A model generated the notes under the pieces. The model was given only the letters and a program-made list of their open reading frames with translations. It was not told the DNA's origin and ran no database searches. A DNA stretch of 64,000 nucleotides from Metridium senile (lineage: Eukaryota > Cnidaria > Anthozoa > Actiniaria > Metridiidae), in assembly GCA_949775045.1 (NCBI GenBank), contig OX459104.1:10773655-10837654 (forward strand). Direction: 5' to 3'. Of this stretch, positions 23,367 to 35,300 are shown piece after piece (position 1 is the first letter of the stretch; every line of letters starts with the position of its first letter). The translations under genes and the position numbers were made by a program.

Positions 23367-26300
23367 CTAAAATAATAAAGTAACATGCACCAATTACAAA
23401 TGGTTATCTTTATCACCATCACCATCACCATCACCATCACCATCACCATCACCATCACCATCACCATCACCATCACTGTTTTCAGTGGAATATTATATCA
23501 GTTAAAGATACTATGTATATTTTTGTATTTTGTTATTTTAGATTTAATTATTATTCAAATAAATATATACTTACCCGTTTTCAGCTTGTACACATAGTTA
23601 GTGTTCGCTACACCAACACATACAGCATCATTGTCATCTACACACTGATTGACATAATCTGGTATACACTTGCTTGGATCTGCATTCCCGTGCTTATTGT
23701 AGTCACCATTTCCACTCCAACATTCACCATAGTACTGGAGACCAAAGTATTGGTGCCCTTCTTCTTTTGCTTTGGCAGCACATCGACAGGCTAGTCTGTT
23801 AAAAAAAATGAAAGTATTTCTCTGCTATTCAGTGTACAACATATTCTCCCGCAGAATATGACACCCCCCTTAAAGGGATCCTCCACTAAAAATGAACTTA
23901 TATGGTGATAAAAATTATGCTGATTTCAAATATATATCAAAAAGTTTCATCAGACGATTTTTCGCGCGGAAAAAAACAGTTTAAAATGGGAGAAAAAATA
24001 TTTTTGGGATCCCTGTGGCACCTTCTGATGACGTCATGTTGATCTCAACGATCCAAAAAGAAAGCTTTCTTTTCGCTGTAAAGTTAGAAAATGAAATAAA
24101 AACTTTTGTTCTTTGCTCAACTTTGCAAAATCTCCAGAGTTTCGGAAAAAAAAATTACAAACCGATTGAAAGACAAAAGTTTGGAGTAATTTTCATTTAA
24201 TCATTTAATCATCTCAACATAGTTGGTAAAATAACAACGTACTTTGAAATACTTCGAAAGGTATTTTTTTAAGAACCCATATTCATTATTTGGAGAATTC
24301 TTGCACAATAGGATTAGGCCAGAACCATTTTCGCACGATATTTATAGTTATATTCATATATATTTCCCATCGTTGAGAGCAACATGACTTCATCAGAAAG
24401 TGCCACAGGGATCCCAAAAATATTTTTTCTCACTATTTAAACGGTTTTTTTTTTTCGCGCAAAAAAAACGTCTGATGAAAATTTTTGATATATATTTGAA
24501 ATCAGCATAATTTTTATCATCATATAAGTTCAAGTTCATTTTTAGTGGAGGATCCCTTTAACTAAAATAACCATCTAATAGCTTAAGTGCACTATTTATT
24601 CTAATAATGCAGTATGAAATTACTAAACCCGTGAATAAGCTATTCGCCTAATACATTTTTAGTAGAACCTAGTTCTATTTGTGCATGTATATTTGACTAG
24701 TACACATTAACAAAGAAAATACCGGTCTAGATAACCTATCATATAGTTCATTATTTATAGGATGTTTGTTGAACCGGATTTGTTTAATATATTTCATTGT
24801 TACAATAATTGTATTACGAAATGAAGATTTTGTATAAAACTCACTGAGCTCCTTGGATGAAATTAAATGTCCTATTTTTAATAAAATGTCCCTGGTAAAA
24901 TTATTTTTTCGTTGGTAGTCCACCGAATCCTTGAATTACGATCGCGTAAACTTTTTATTAAGGTGTTCTATACATACCATGAATTACCTGTATTATTTTT
25001 AAACTCTCGGAGGGATATCAACAAACCATAATTTGGAAATTGTGAGTTCGTATTTAAAAATTGCTTAATATGCATTAGATATACCTTATTTCGCGTATAA
25101 GAATTCAAGAAGCCAATTGCAAATTATCTTAAATTGCCTAGTTAGATTTGCAATTCTATGCTTGTAAAAAAATCATAATAATGCTATTACTATTCTGTTA
25201 TCATTATTTAGGTATCAGGATACAAAATGAACCCTATATGTGCGCGAATTTAAATTAAGCGTACTCTTTCCGTCTTAACTCAGTAAAAGTATATATTTTC
25301 CGAAGCTGAATAAATTTAGTTTTCCGTGGAGAAGTTTGATTTTAATGACTTTTAAAATTTCAGACGTTTAATTAGCTAAGAAATGAAATTTGACCTTATT
25401 CAAAATAGATCAATTTTAATTTAACGTCAAACTTTAGCAATGACGTTTTGAGTGTTGTTCGACACAAAACAGATTTTAACTCGTAAGTTGAGTTAATCAA
25501 AAATCGTGGACAACGTTTTTAAAGTAACTAGACGCTCTCAGATCGTGTACTCGATGGGTGGTAATTTCTTGGTTAAGTTTAGTAATTCGGTAATATAAAA
25601 GGTCAAAAAATCAACACAGGGATTCCAAAATCACGAATTTCCGAAAACCCACACAAACAAGATAACCAAGAAAAAAGAATCCTAGATAAAAACCTAGATA
25701 CCCAAAGAACGTCAAAGAAATAACTGTATCGGTAAAGTGCATGTTTATACTGTCACTATGCAAGAGTTCGTAAGTTAGTTGCTTGGATAGATGACCTTAT
25801 CGACCTTATCAGGCATAACAGATCATCAAGGTTAAGCTCAGTTGCATAAGGCTAGTACTTGCATGGGTGACCGAGTTGACATCCCACAAATTACCGAGTG
25901 TTTCGTCCAGAAAAAATTATCGGAACTCTTGTCTCACGTTTATATATATATATTGATAACATTGGCTTATTTATATTGACACTTGTTAACTGCATAACCT
26001 TATCTAAAATATCACAGTCTCAAAATCCTACTATCTACTAAAGTTTCTGCAGATGACATAGCATATTTATTACGCGGTAAAACTGTTTGTATGGTCCACA
26101 ATAAGCTACAATACAATACAAATGCTTAAAGGAATCAATATAATCACCATAAAGCTAATAATATATCAAGAAGAAATAATTGCTGTTACTTTGATCGCTT
26201 GAGTGGCAAGTTTGTGTTTCCAACATGACGGCTTTCATGACGTTCTTGCTTAATTATTTTCATAACAACAGGATTCTTGTTTTCTCCATCATCATAGTGC

Positions 26301-29300
26301 TTGGATGCTGAACAGTTGTTTGTTATGTCACAGTGTTCTGTATTTGTTTTTGTATTTGTACATTTATTCAAGATTTCAGTGCATAGTCTGCTCATAGATT
26401 TCTGTGCATTAATTGCTCATAGATTTGCTGTGATTTCCTTCGAGTTCGCGGAACGACCCAGATTGAAAAGTACGCTCGTCTTCAGCTCTTGGCGGTGTGG
26501 ATCTACCTCGAACGGTGTGCGTTTTTATGTGGATCAAGCGTTTTTGGCAGAACTGGAAGCATCTTTGTCGACGAAGACTATAAAAACTCTTTGAAGTACA
26601 ACTACGACAACACTCTCACAGCAAGAAATCGTCGAAGAACGAGGGCGATTATTAAACATTTGGATTGAGATACCTGTGGGACTGCAGCGCATGCGTATTA
26701 ACTTGTAGCGTAAGAAAAAGAATGAAGCAAACAGCATTTTATAAATTTATCTTCCAGGTACCTGAACGAAACTGAGACAGATTTGTTGAAGAAAGGACTT
26801 AATTTTGCAATAACTCCCGCCCGCATTCCTGCGGCGGAAATTATTTCAAAAGTAGAGTCTTCCATCCGAAACCTCGATGCCGAAACAGCCGACACCATCC
26901 GCCGAAGTGTTAACACCATCCTTCAAAGAGCCGAGCCACCAAAGAGTAATATCCCAAAAGACATGCGAGCCGCCCTCCGATCTTTGAAAGAAGACCGCTC
27001 TATTATGATCTTACCGGCAGACAAAGGCCGCGCCTCCGTTGTCTTGGACGCCGATAATTATCATAATAAGATGTTTTCTTTGATTGATTCCGGTCCTTAT
27101 AAGATCATACAAAAAGACCCTACCGACCGCCTTTGCCGAAAACTTACTGACATGTTACTCGCTCTTAAACGAAACGACTGCCTCGTTGAGACGACCTACA
27201 AGCAGCTAAGACCACAACACAAGCAGCCACCAAGGATTTACGGTTTGCCAAAGATCCATAAACCTAATATACCTCTACGTCCTATTGTCTCTTGTGTAAA
27301 CACCTTTGCCTATAATCTTTCAGCGTACTTATCTAGTATCTTGTCTCCTTTAACAGGTCGATCCGTCCACGCCGGCCACGCGCGCGCTCAAAAATACCAC
27401 CCTTGATTTCACCGGTCGCCATATTGGACGTTTGCCATTTTTTGGGAGACTGGGTTCGAATTTCCGAACCAACGGTTGCATAATGTTTTATAGCTCCGGA
27501 ACGTGATCGATCGATTCCTATGTTCAATCGATTGATAGGACTTGACAAAGCAACCATTGAACAAGCGGTCAACTTAATGGCGAGCAAAAAAAAGTTTGTT
27601 TTAGTTCTTTTTGAGCCAATCTCAATGACACGAATAGTCATCCGAATGAAATTTGTTTGAAAAGCACATTTTGACCCTTGTTTTTTCTTTTTTGTGCTGT
27701 ACTTTAATATGAAATAATTTATTGTGTGATCATCGTTGGTCTTTCGCCGAGTATGCCTTCTTTTTAGTTTTTCGTGTTTGGACTTCATTATTTTTATATC
27801 GCTGGTTTTCGCACGACGTTTTGTACGATGCCAAGGCCAAGATTTAAAGTTGGAGACTACATGAGGGAGAGGAAGATGGTTCGAAAGCAAGTTTATATAA
27901 TGAAGAAGCGAAAGCTAGAAACTGAATTGCAGTCCATCGATGCATAGATAGAAGAGAAGGAGGAGTTGAAGGCAAAGAACGACAGACTTCGCTATCTAGA
28001 TACGAAGGTTTGCATTATAGTTAGAAATATTAGCTATCTTGGGGATTGGCCTTTAAATTTGAGCGGTATTTTGTTTTACACGAAGAGGCAGGGTCGCACG
28101 ATGTTTACTATCAAAGTGAAGTTTATCAAGCTTTAATATTTTTACATGTACCTGATAGACTATCAGACTACTCTTACATTTTCATATTTTGTGTTGCTTT
28201 CTTTACAATTTGATGTTTTATCATTATATTTTACATAATTAGACGTTTTCATAGCAAGCACAGGCACCCCAAGCTCATATCATTCTGTCAATAATCAAAA
28301 CACTCCACTCGATCTACTCTATATCATGGGAGTAGACATCTAATAAATAAACATTTATTTGTTTTTATTCACATTTTGATGAAATGAAGCTAGAGTTAGG
28401 CGAGTTTTGATTTATTATTGACAGATACACATAAAAATTAAGGACAGTTAAGGGGTCTCTTGTGGCTTTTATAACCGGCTTTTATGATGATTATGGATAC
28501 ACTGTACATGTAATGCAAGCTACACCAGTCATTTATGTAATTACTGATAATAGTTTTGTTTATGTCACAGTTATGATAGCAGTGTTATAACAAATATCTT
28601 AATAGATATGTACAAAGGAAGACAAAAGAAGGTCTCTCAAGCTGAACTCTTTTGTTATTCCTTATTTGCTATTAAATTACTAATCTCTTTTTTCTTGTGA
28701 CAACATTTTTTAAATTTGGCAAATATCAGTAAGTAGCACTAAATGGTGCTAATTCAACAACAGTAAACAAAACAAACTTTGTATAGTATTATGCACATGA
28801 GAGTTGTTTTCATTAACCGGTGAAACAAAGTGTATTAGTTAAATTGTGATAGTCATATTATAACAAAAAAATACACTAAAGAGTGTTTCACAGGTGAATG
28901 AAAACAGTTTTAATGCATGTATACATTGATGACATCAATTGCTAGATTTTAAACATTCTAGAGCATTGAAAGCTTGAAATCAGCAAAGTATGCTCTATGC
29001 AACTCTAGAATGCTTAAGATACTGAAATATAATAACAAATATTACATAATAGAGTGCTCGCATTAAACTCATGATTGAATAACGACGTAATAGATAGTAG
29101 GAATCCATACAAAAACCTGTATATACATATGTGATATTGTTTCATTAGCACTTTTTGTACTCATATTTAGTATAAATATTTCACGGATTTAGTAAGAGCA
29201 CATGCACTTGTCAACAAATATATATGTTTTGTCAATAAACATTTACAAATGTATTTGTTTATTTTCTTCTGTTCCTTTTATATATATTATGTACACCCTA

Positions 29301-32300
29301 AATGATACTTTGAAGCTGACATGGATGACGAGGGTAATTATGCCTATTCCATTCCCCATAATGAAACTGGATACACAACATGACAGAATTGTTTTGGTAA
29401 AAGAAAGCAAAATCTTTGTTTGCTTCTGCTAATAGTTTTACTACATGTTTGTTTCTTTTCAAACCCTTCAACTTCCTCACCAAGAAGGCTTCTACTTCTT
29501 CTTTACTCAGACTTGCTACTAGACCAAAGAACATAATGACTGACTCTAGGCAGGTGAAACTTATGACATGACCTTTCTTGTTTTTGGCCAAGTAGCATAG
29601 TGATTCTCTTAATTTATCAATAGACTGGATCACTACTGACATGGCACTGACTATGGCATAAGGTATGTTCTGGCGTATTTCAGCATAGTAGGGTCTTCTT
29701 ATAGCAACTCGACCAGCTAGTCTGCGGTATATTAGTTTAAGCCACAGTCTAGCTTCCGTATCAAGCACTGATCCAGTTGTCATTGAGTGGGACGACAGTA
29801 AATGTGCAACTAGAACATAATTTATGTGCAAATCAGTTTATTGATTTATTAAATCATGATAACACAATCTGACTCCTAGGTTACAACACACACTTTTCAG
29901 AGTTTTGTTATTAGTTTTTCTAATTAGTTTTGTCTAAACATTGGACAGGTTCCAAAAATATTTATTATTACATTTTTATCATATTTATGTCATTTCATTA
30001 TAGAGTGCTTACACTGTCCATGAAATAAAATCTAAATAGTTACTAACTAATAGTTTTTATTTAGTGATTATTAGTCACTACCACTCAACTGAAACAGCTT
30101 TTATTTAGTAACAATACACATGAATAAAGTATTAACTTTCAATGGTTTTGAGTATTTGATTTCCCTTGTGTATAAATTTGTTACTAAAGCTGTTCCAGTT
30201 GAGTGATAGTGACTAATAGTCACTAAATAAAAACTATTAGTTAGGAACTATTTAGATTATATTTCATGGACATAGTGTAAGCACTCTATTATTGGGTTTG
30301 AGTTAAGTAACAAACATTATAAACAGGTTCCCATTTAAATCTGTACTTATGCAAATTTTGTTGATGTGTGCTAAACACACAGATCAACCAATCAGAGAAG
30401 TTCACTTCAGAAATAATATACTCTGATTGGTTGATCTGTGTGTTTAGCACACATCAACACAATTTGCATAAGTACAGATTTAAATGGGAATGTACAGATT
30501 TAAATGGGAACCTGTTTATATTACTTTCATATATAAACAAGAAATATTTTAGGAATGACGCAGTTGTAATTTCTATTATAGTTGACATGTGAGCAGCATA
30601 ACACATACAGAACCAAGATGTTTGGTGAATCCCCCAATCAAAACCTGTTTGGTTATGTATGTATTACTCTCATCGTGCCACTACGTATTTCAATCTATTA
30701 TATTAATTACAGCTGCGTCATCACTAAAATATTGCTCGTTCATATATGAAAATAATATAAAGTTTGTTACTTAACTTGATATATGTTTCAAGATGATTTC
30801 TAAATGTTCATGCCTAACTACAAACCCAATAATAGAGTACAAAAACTAAAAGTGTGCAATACTTTGTACTATTTACCACTAAATAGTGTTGATTAAACAA
30901 TAGAGAACAATAGAATTAGCATAATTTAGCAGTATTTAGTGGTAATTATGTTGCACACTTTTAGTGTTTGTACTCTATAATGAAATGGTCAAATTATAAA
31001 AATGATTGCAACTTTAATTAATATTTTTTAGAACCTGACCAGGCTCTGTCCAATGTTTAGGCAAAACTATTCATCAAAAACTAATTATAAAACTCTGAAA
31101 ATTGTGCTCTACAACTTATATTGTGTATACAATTAAGTAACATCAATCAAAGTAATAGTATTTCCTATACAGTCAATGTCAATGTCACTATCGCTATTTG
31201 ACTTAGTTGATAAAATATTAATTCACAACAAATTCGAAGATAATTTTTTATTATAATATTAATTAACTTTGGGTTCCAAATTAAAATTGCTTGCATGGTA
31301 ATTCTGTTTGAAACTTTATCAGACTAGCACTTGCTAGCAGTGGATTAATTGTCAACAAATATTTAAAGCAAATGCACTCCTGAATGGGGTACTTAACGTA
31401 TTTTTTAAACAGCAATAATGACTTTGACTTATAACTAAATAGATTGAATTGCATGAGTTTGACTCTGATCGATCGAAGGAAGCGAATTCCTACAACAAAT
31501 AGAATAAATATGTGTTAATAGTAAATCCAAATCTTTCAAGTTTATTACATGTTTCGTCGTTCACCTATCAGAAAATTAAACAAACTTGAGAGCTTTATAG
31601 ATTAAAACTAACCTTTTAATCTTGTTTCTGTGTCAGTTGAAGTAAGCATTTCCCCTAACGTCTTGACAAATGTGTCAACGGCAACAACAAACTCACTGCC
31701 TCACGCTTAAAAAACTCCCCATCAAACCCATTTCCTCCATCAAACTTTCCCAACCAGTCCTTCAACATGTTCTTATCCTTGTCCTCTTCGTCGTCCACAT
31801 TATCCACCACAACATCATCATCAGAATCCAGTAAAACCTCTTCGCGAAGTTGTTCAACACTCAACTCAGACTGTCCGCCATCTTGTTTTACTCTCACGCG
31901 TAAAACCGCTGTACTCAATAAATGGCGAACCACGGTATTTTTGAGCGCGCGTATGGCCGGCGTGGTCTACACTGTCAAGAACTCAGCAAATTTCGTTCAG
32001 CAGATCAGAACTATTACCATCTCAGACCACGAAGCTATGGTTTCTTTTGATGTTGAGTCAAAGAGATGTAAGACTGGCCCGTACCGAGACCTCAGCCGTA
32101 GCCGAACATGCCCACAAGACCGGACACAACCTGAGCTGGAAAGACGTCAAATACATCGACCAAGAGGTACATTGGCACACACGCAGAGTCAAGGAAGCCA
32201 TTCAGATCCGACTACAACCTAACAACATCAATAGGGATTGCGGCATCGATCTACCGGAAGCGTGGATGCCAACAATCAAGAAGCATGCTGGGACATCACG

Positions 32301-35300
32301 CGTCAGCCAATCACAGCGCCGATAATCCGACGAAAAGTATATAAGACAACCATCATCCAGTCTACACCATCGCCTGATGAAGACTAGCAGATTGCAGTCG
32401 AAACGTCGCGGTATTTCTACCAATGACCTCAATCGTGAGACAATTGATTAAGTATCCTTTTAATTAGCATTTTATAACTCGATGGGACCACAGGTAACCC
32501 ATCGAGTAAAGAGTTTTTCTGTAAGTGCTGAAAATTCATTTAAATCCATTTAAATCGTCTTGACATCGAACTCTTTAAAGTTACGGAGTTGGTTTAAAAA
32601 AGGCGAGATACACAGGACGAATGAGAGAGTTTAATAACATTTAAGCTGAAATTAAACTATACTTAAAGAGTCTGAGAACCTTTAATGTACCCATTAATCG
32701 CTCTTAAAGACTGTAAATGTTTCTAGAGCATTTAAGACCTCTTTAAAAGCCTTTAATTAACATTTAAGGATATAATCTTTAAGTTTGATTTAAAGAGTGC
32801 ATTAAATCATTCTTAAAGTGTATTGTATCTTTAAGTGAGAAATAAAGAGATCATTAAAGTTCTCTTAAAGAATATACAATCTTTAAGTTTACACTTAAAC
32901 ATTCTTAAATTTCTTGAATAGTTATAAAATTCTCAAACCATATGTATGGGTAAAAACACTTTTTCAAGTTTACTGGTGTATGCAACCACCTACATCTGGT
33001 GAATACTATGGTGAAACGGCTACATACATGTTTTTTTCATTGAAATTGGGTCTATTTCAGCTCGAAATATTTCCAACCGTCGTCATTATTTGTTTATTTT
33101 AAATAACAACTGGGTGTGGTCAGTGATCATAAAAATGTCATATTCTGTTTCTGAATAACCACAGCATACAGGAAATGCATTGGTTATTCAATTTGCAACA
33201 GCTTTTTCAGCCAAGATTTCTTAAAAAAGCAATTTAACCGGTCTAGCTATTGGCATTCGCCCTTAGGTACCCAGTTACACTAAAACCCTAATAACTTTGT
33301 TATTACTTGTCATCAAATATATCTATTCAGGGAATTTAATCATGGGAGCATAATAAGTCACAAACTGTAGTGTTTGAAACATATATCTCAATATTTCCAA
33401 CCGTCGTCATTATTTGCTTATTTTAGATAGCAACAACTGGGTGTGGTCAGTGATCATAAAAATGTCATATTCTGTTTCTGAATAGCCACAGCATACAGGA
33501 AATGCATTGGTTATTCAATTTGCAACAGCTTTTTCAGCCAAGATTTCTTAAAAAAGCAATTTAACCGGTCTAGCTATTGGCATTCGCCCTTAGGTACCCA
33601 GTTACACTAAAACCCTAATAACTTTGTTATTACTTGTCATCAAATAATTCTATTCATGATCAGGGAATTTAATCATGGGAGCATAATAAGTCACAAACTG
33701 TAGTGTTTGAAACATATATCTCAATATTTCCAACCGTCGTCATTATTTGCTTATTTTAGATAGCAACAACTGGGTGTGGTCAGTGATCATAAAAATGTCA
33801 TATTCTGTTTCTGAATAGCCACAGCATACAGGAAATGCATTGGTTATTCAATTTGCAACAGCTTTTTCAGCCAAGATTTCTTAAAAAAGCAATTTAACCG
33901 GTCTAGCTATTGGCATTCGCCCTTAGGTACCCAGTTACACTAAAACCCTAATAACTTTGTTATTACTTGTCATCAAATAATTCTATTCAGGGAATTTAAT
34001 CATGGGAGCATAATAAGTCACAAACTGTAGTGTTTGAATCATATATCTCATTATTTCCAACCGTCGTCATTATTTGCTTATTTTAGATAACAACAACTGG
34101 GTGTGGTCAGTGATCATAAAAATGTCATATTCTGTTTCTGAATAGCCACAGCATACAGGAAATGCATTGGTTATTCAATTTGCAACAGCTTTTTCAGCCA
34201 AGATTTCTTAAAAAAGCAATTTAACCGGTCTAGCTATTGGCATTCGCCCTTAGGTACCCAGTTACACTAAAACCCTAATAACTTTGTTATTACTTGTCAT
34301 CAAATAATTCTATTCAGGGAATTTAATCATGGGAGTATAATAAGTCACAAACTGTAGTGTTTGAAACATATATCTCAATATTTCCAACCGTCGTCATTAT
34401 TTGCTTATTTTAGATAGCAACAACTGGGTGTGGTCAGTGATCATAAAAATGTCATATTCTGTTTCTGAATAGCCACAGCATACAGGAAATGCATTGGTTA
34501 TTCAATTTGCAACAGCTTTTTCAGCCAAGATTTCTTAAAAAAGCAATTTAACCGGTCTAGCTATTGGCATTCGCCCTTAGGTACCCAGTTACACTAAAAC
34601 CCTAATAACTTTGTTATTACTTGTCATCAAATAATTCTATTCAGGGAATTTAATCATGGGAGCATAATAAGTCACAAACTGTAGTGTTTGAAACATATAT
34701 CTCAATATTTCCAACCGTCGTCATTATTTGCTTATTTTAGATAGCAACAACTGGGTGTGGTCAGTGATCATAAAAATGTCATATTCTGTTTCTGAATAGC
34801 CACAGCATACAGGAAATGCATTGGTTATTCAATTTGCAACAGCTTTTTCAGCCAAGATTTCTTAAAAAAGCAATTTAACCGGTCTAGCTATTGGCATTCG
34901 CCCTTAGGTACCCAGTTACACTAAAACCCTAATAACTTTGTTATTACTTGTCATCAAATAATTCTATTCAGGGAATTTAATCATGGGAGCATAATAAGTC
35001 ACAAACTGTAGTGTTTGAAACATATATCTCAATATTTCCAACCGTCGTCATTATTTGCTTATTTTAGATAGCAACAACTGGGTGTGGTCAGTGATCATAA
35101 AAATGTCATATTCTGTTTCTGAATAGCCACAGCATACAGGAAATGCATTGGTTATTCAATTTGCAACAGCTTTTTCAGCCAAGATTTCTTAAAAAAGCAA
35201 TTTAACCGGTCTAGCTATTGGCATTCGCCCTTAGGTACCCAGTTACACTAAAACCCTAATAACTTTGTTATTACTTGTCATCAAATAATTCTATTCAGGG

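Larger units (their letters stand above)
29880..31116. repeat. Composite 1.2-kb palindrome with insertions in both arms
   Basis: Outer arms 29880-30000 and about 30978-31116 are inverted copies (cctaaacattggacag motif). Inner arms share ttattgggttt and agttaagtaacaaac (30289-30317 and about 30761-30832). Each arm is interrupted at the same point: 30001-30288 and 30833-30977, both with TAGAG...CTCTA ends. The loop holds palindrome P1. Confidence 0.85.
29298..31930 (-). pseudogene. Two-exon unknown gene of the 4.6-kb element
   Basis: Exon 1 (about 31930-31617) is acidic (L-L-D-S-D-D-D-V-V-V-D-N) and then shifts frame once near 31690 into E-F-V-V-A-V-D-T-F-V-K-T-L-G-E-M-L, ending TTAAAAG|gttagt. 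Exon 2 (about 29816-29298) opens after ttctag| and joins in frame (R-L-K | V-A-H-L-L-S-S-H-S). It is helical and runs about 170 codons to a stop. Exon 2 is intact; exon 1 has at least one frameshift and no clear in-frame ATG at its start. No family recognised. It may be an element-encoded protein or a captured gene. Confidence 0.5.
27368..31964. mobile_element. 4.6-kb CACTA-like element inside the Penelope element
   Basis: Inverted ends CACGCCGGCCA followed by CGCGCGCTCAAAAATACC (about 29 of 31 bases match) are flanked by a GTC duplication (27365-27367, 31965-31967). Removing it rejoins the reverse transcriptase reading frame exactly, which fixes the boundaries. A CAC terminus plus a 3-base duplication fits CACTA/EnSpm. 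CpG-rich ends and ORFs reading inward from each end suggest two promoters. No Tnp2 transposase is present. Confidence 0.88.
26758..32322 (+). pseudogene. Penelope-like retroelement reverse transcriptase, split and internally deleted
   Basis: Coding sequence follows an acceptor (cttccag at 26751-26757) and runs to 27367. It carries the Penelope-like N-terminal helices, L-P-A-D-K-G-R-A and K-I-H-K-P-N-I-P-L-R-P-I-V-S. A 4.6-kb element then interrupts codon Val. Reading resumes in the same frame at 31968 (V-K-N-S-A-N-F-V, then M-V-S-F-D-V-E-S). At about 32062 it jumps to a different frame with the C-terminal part (A-E-H-A-H-K-T-G-H, H-T-R-R-V-K-E-A-I, P-E-A-W-M-P-T-I-K-K-H). The deletion removes the catalytic Tyr-Ala-Asp-Asp palm region and most of the GIY-YIG endonuclease. 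The copy is dead. It sits inside the 25211-54480 element, 3' part next to the CACTA transposon. Confidence 0.9.

Noticed and set aside
31767..32222. 151-codon plus-strand ORF
   Set aside because: It runs across the boundary of the 4.6-kb element and the Penelope remnant and mixes antisense of the acidic exon with reverse transcriptase. It is not a gene.
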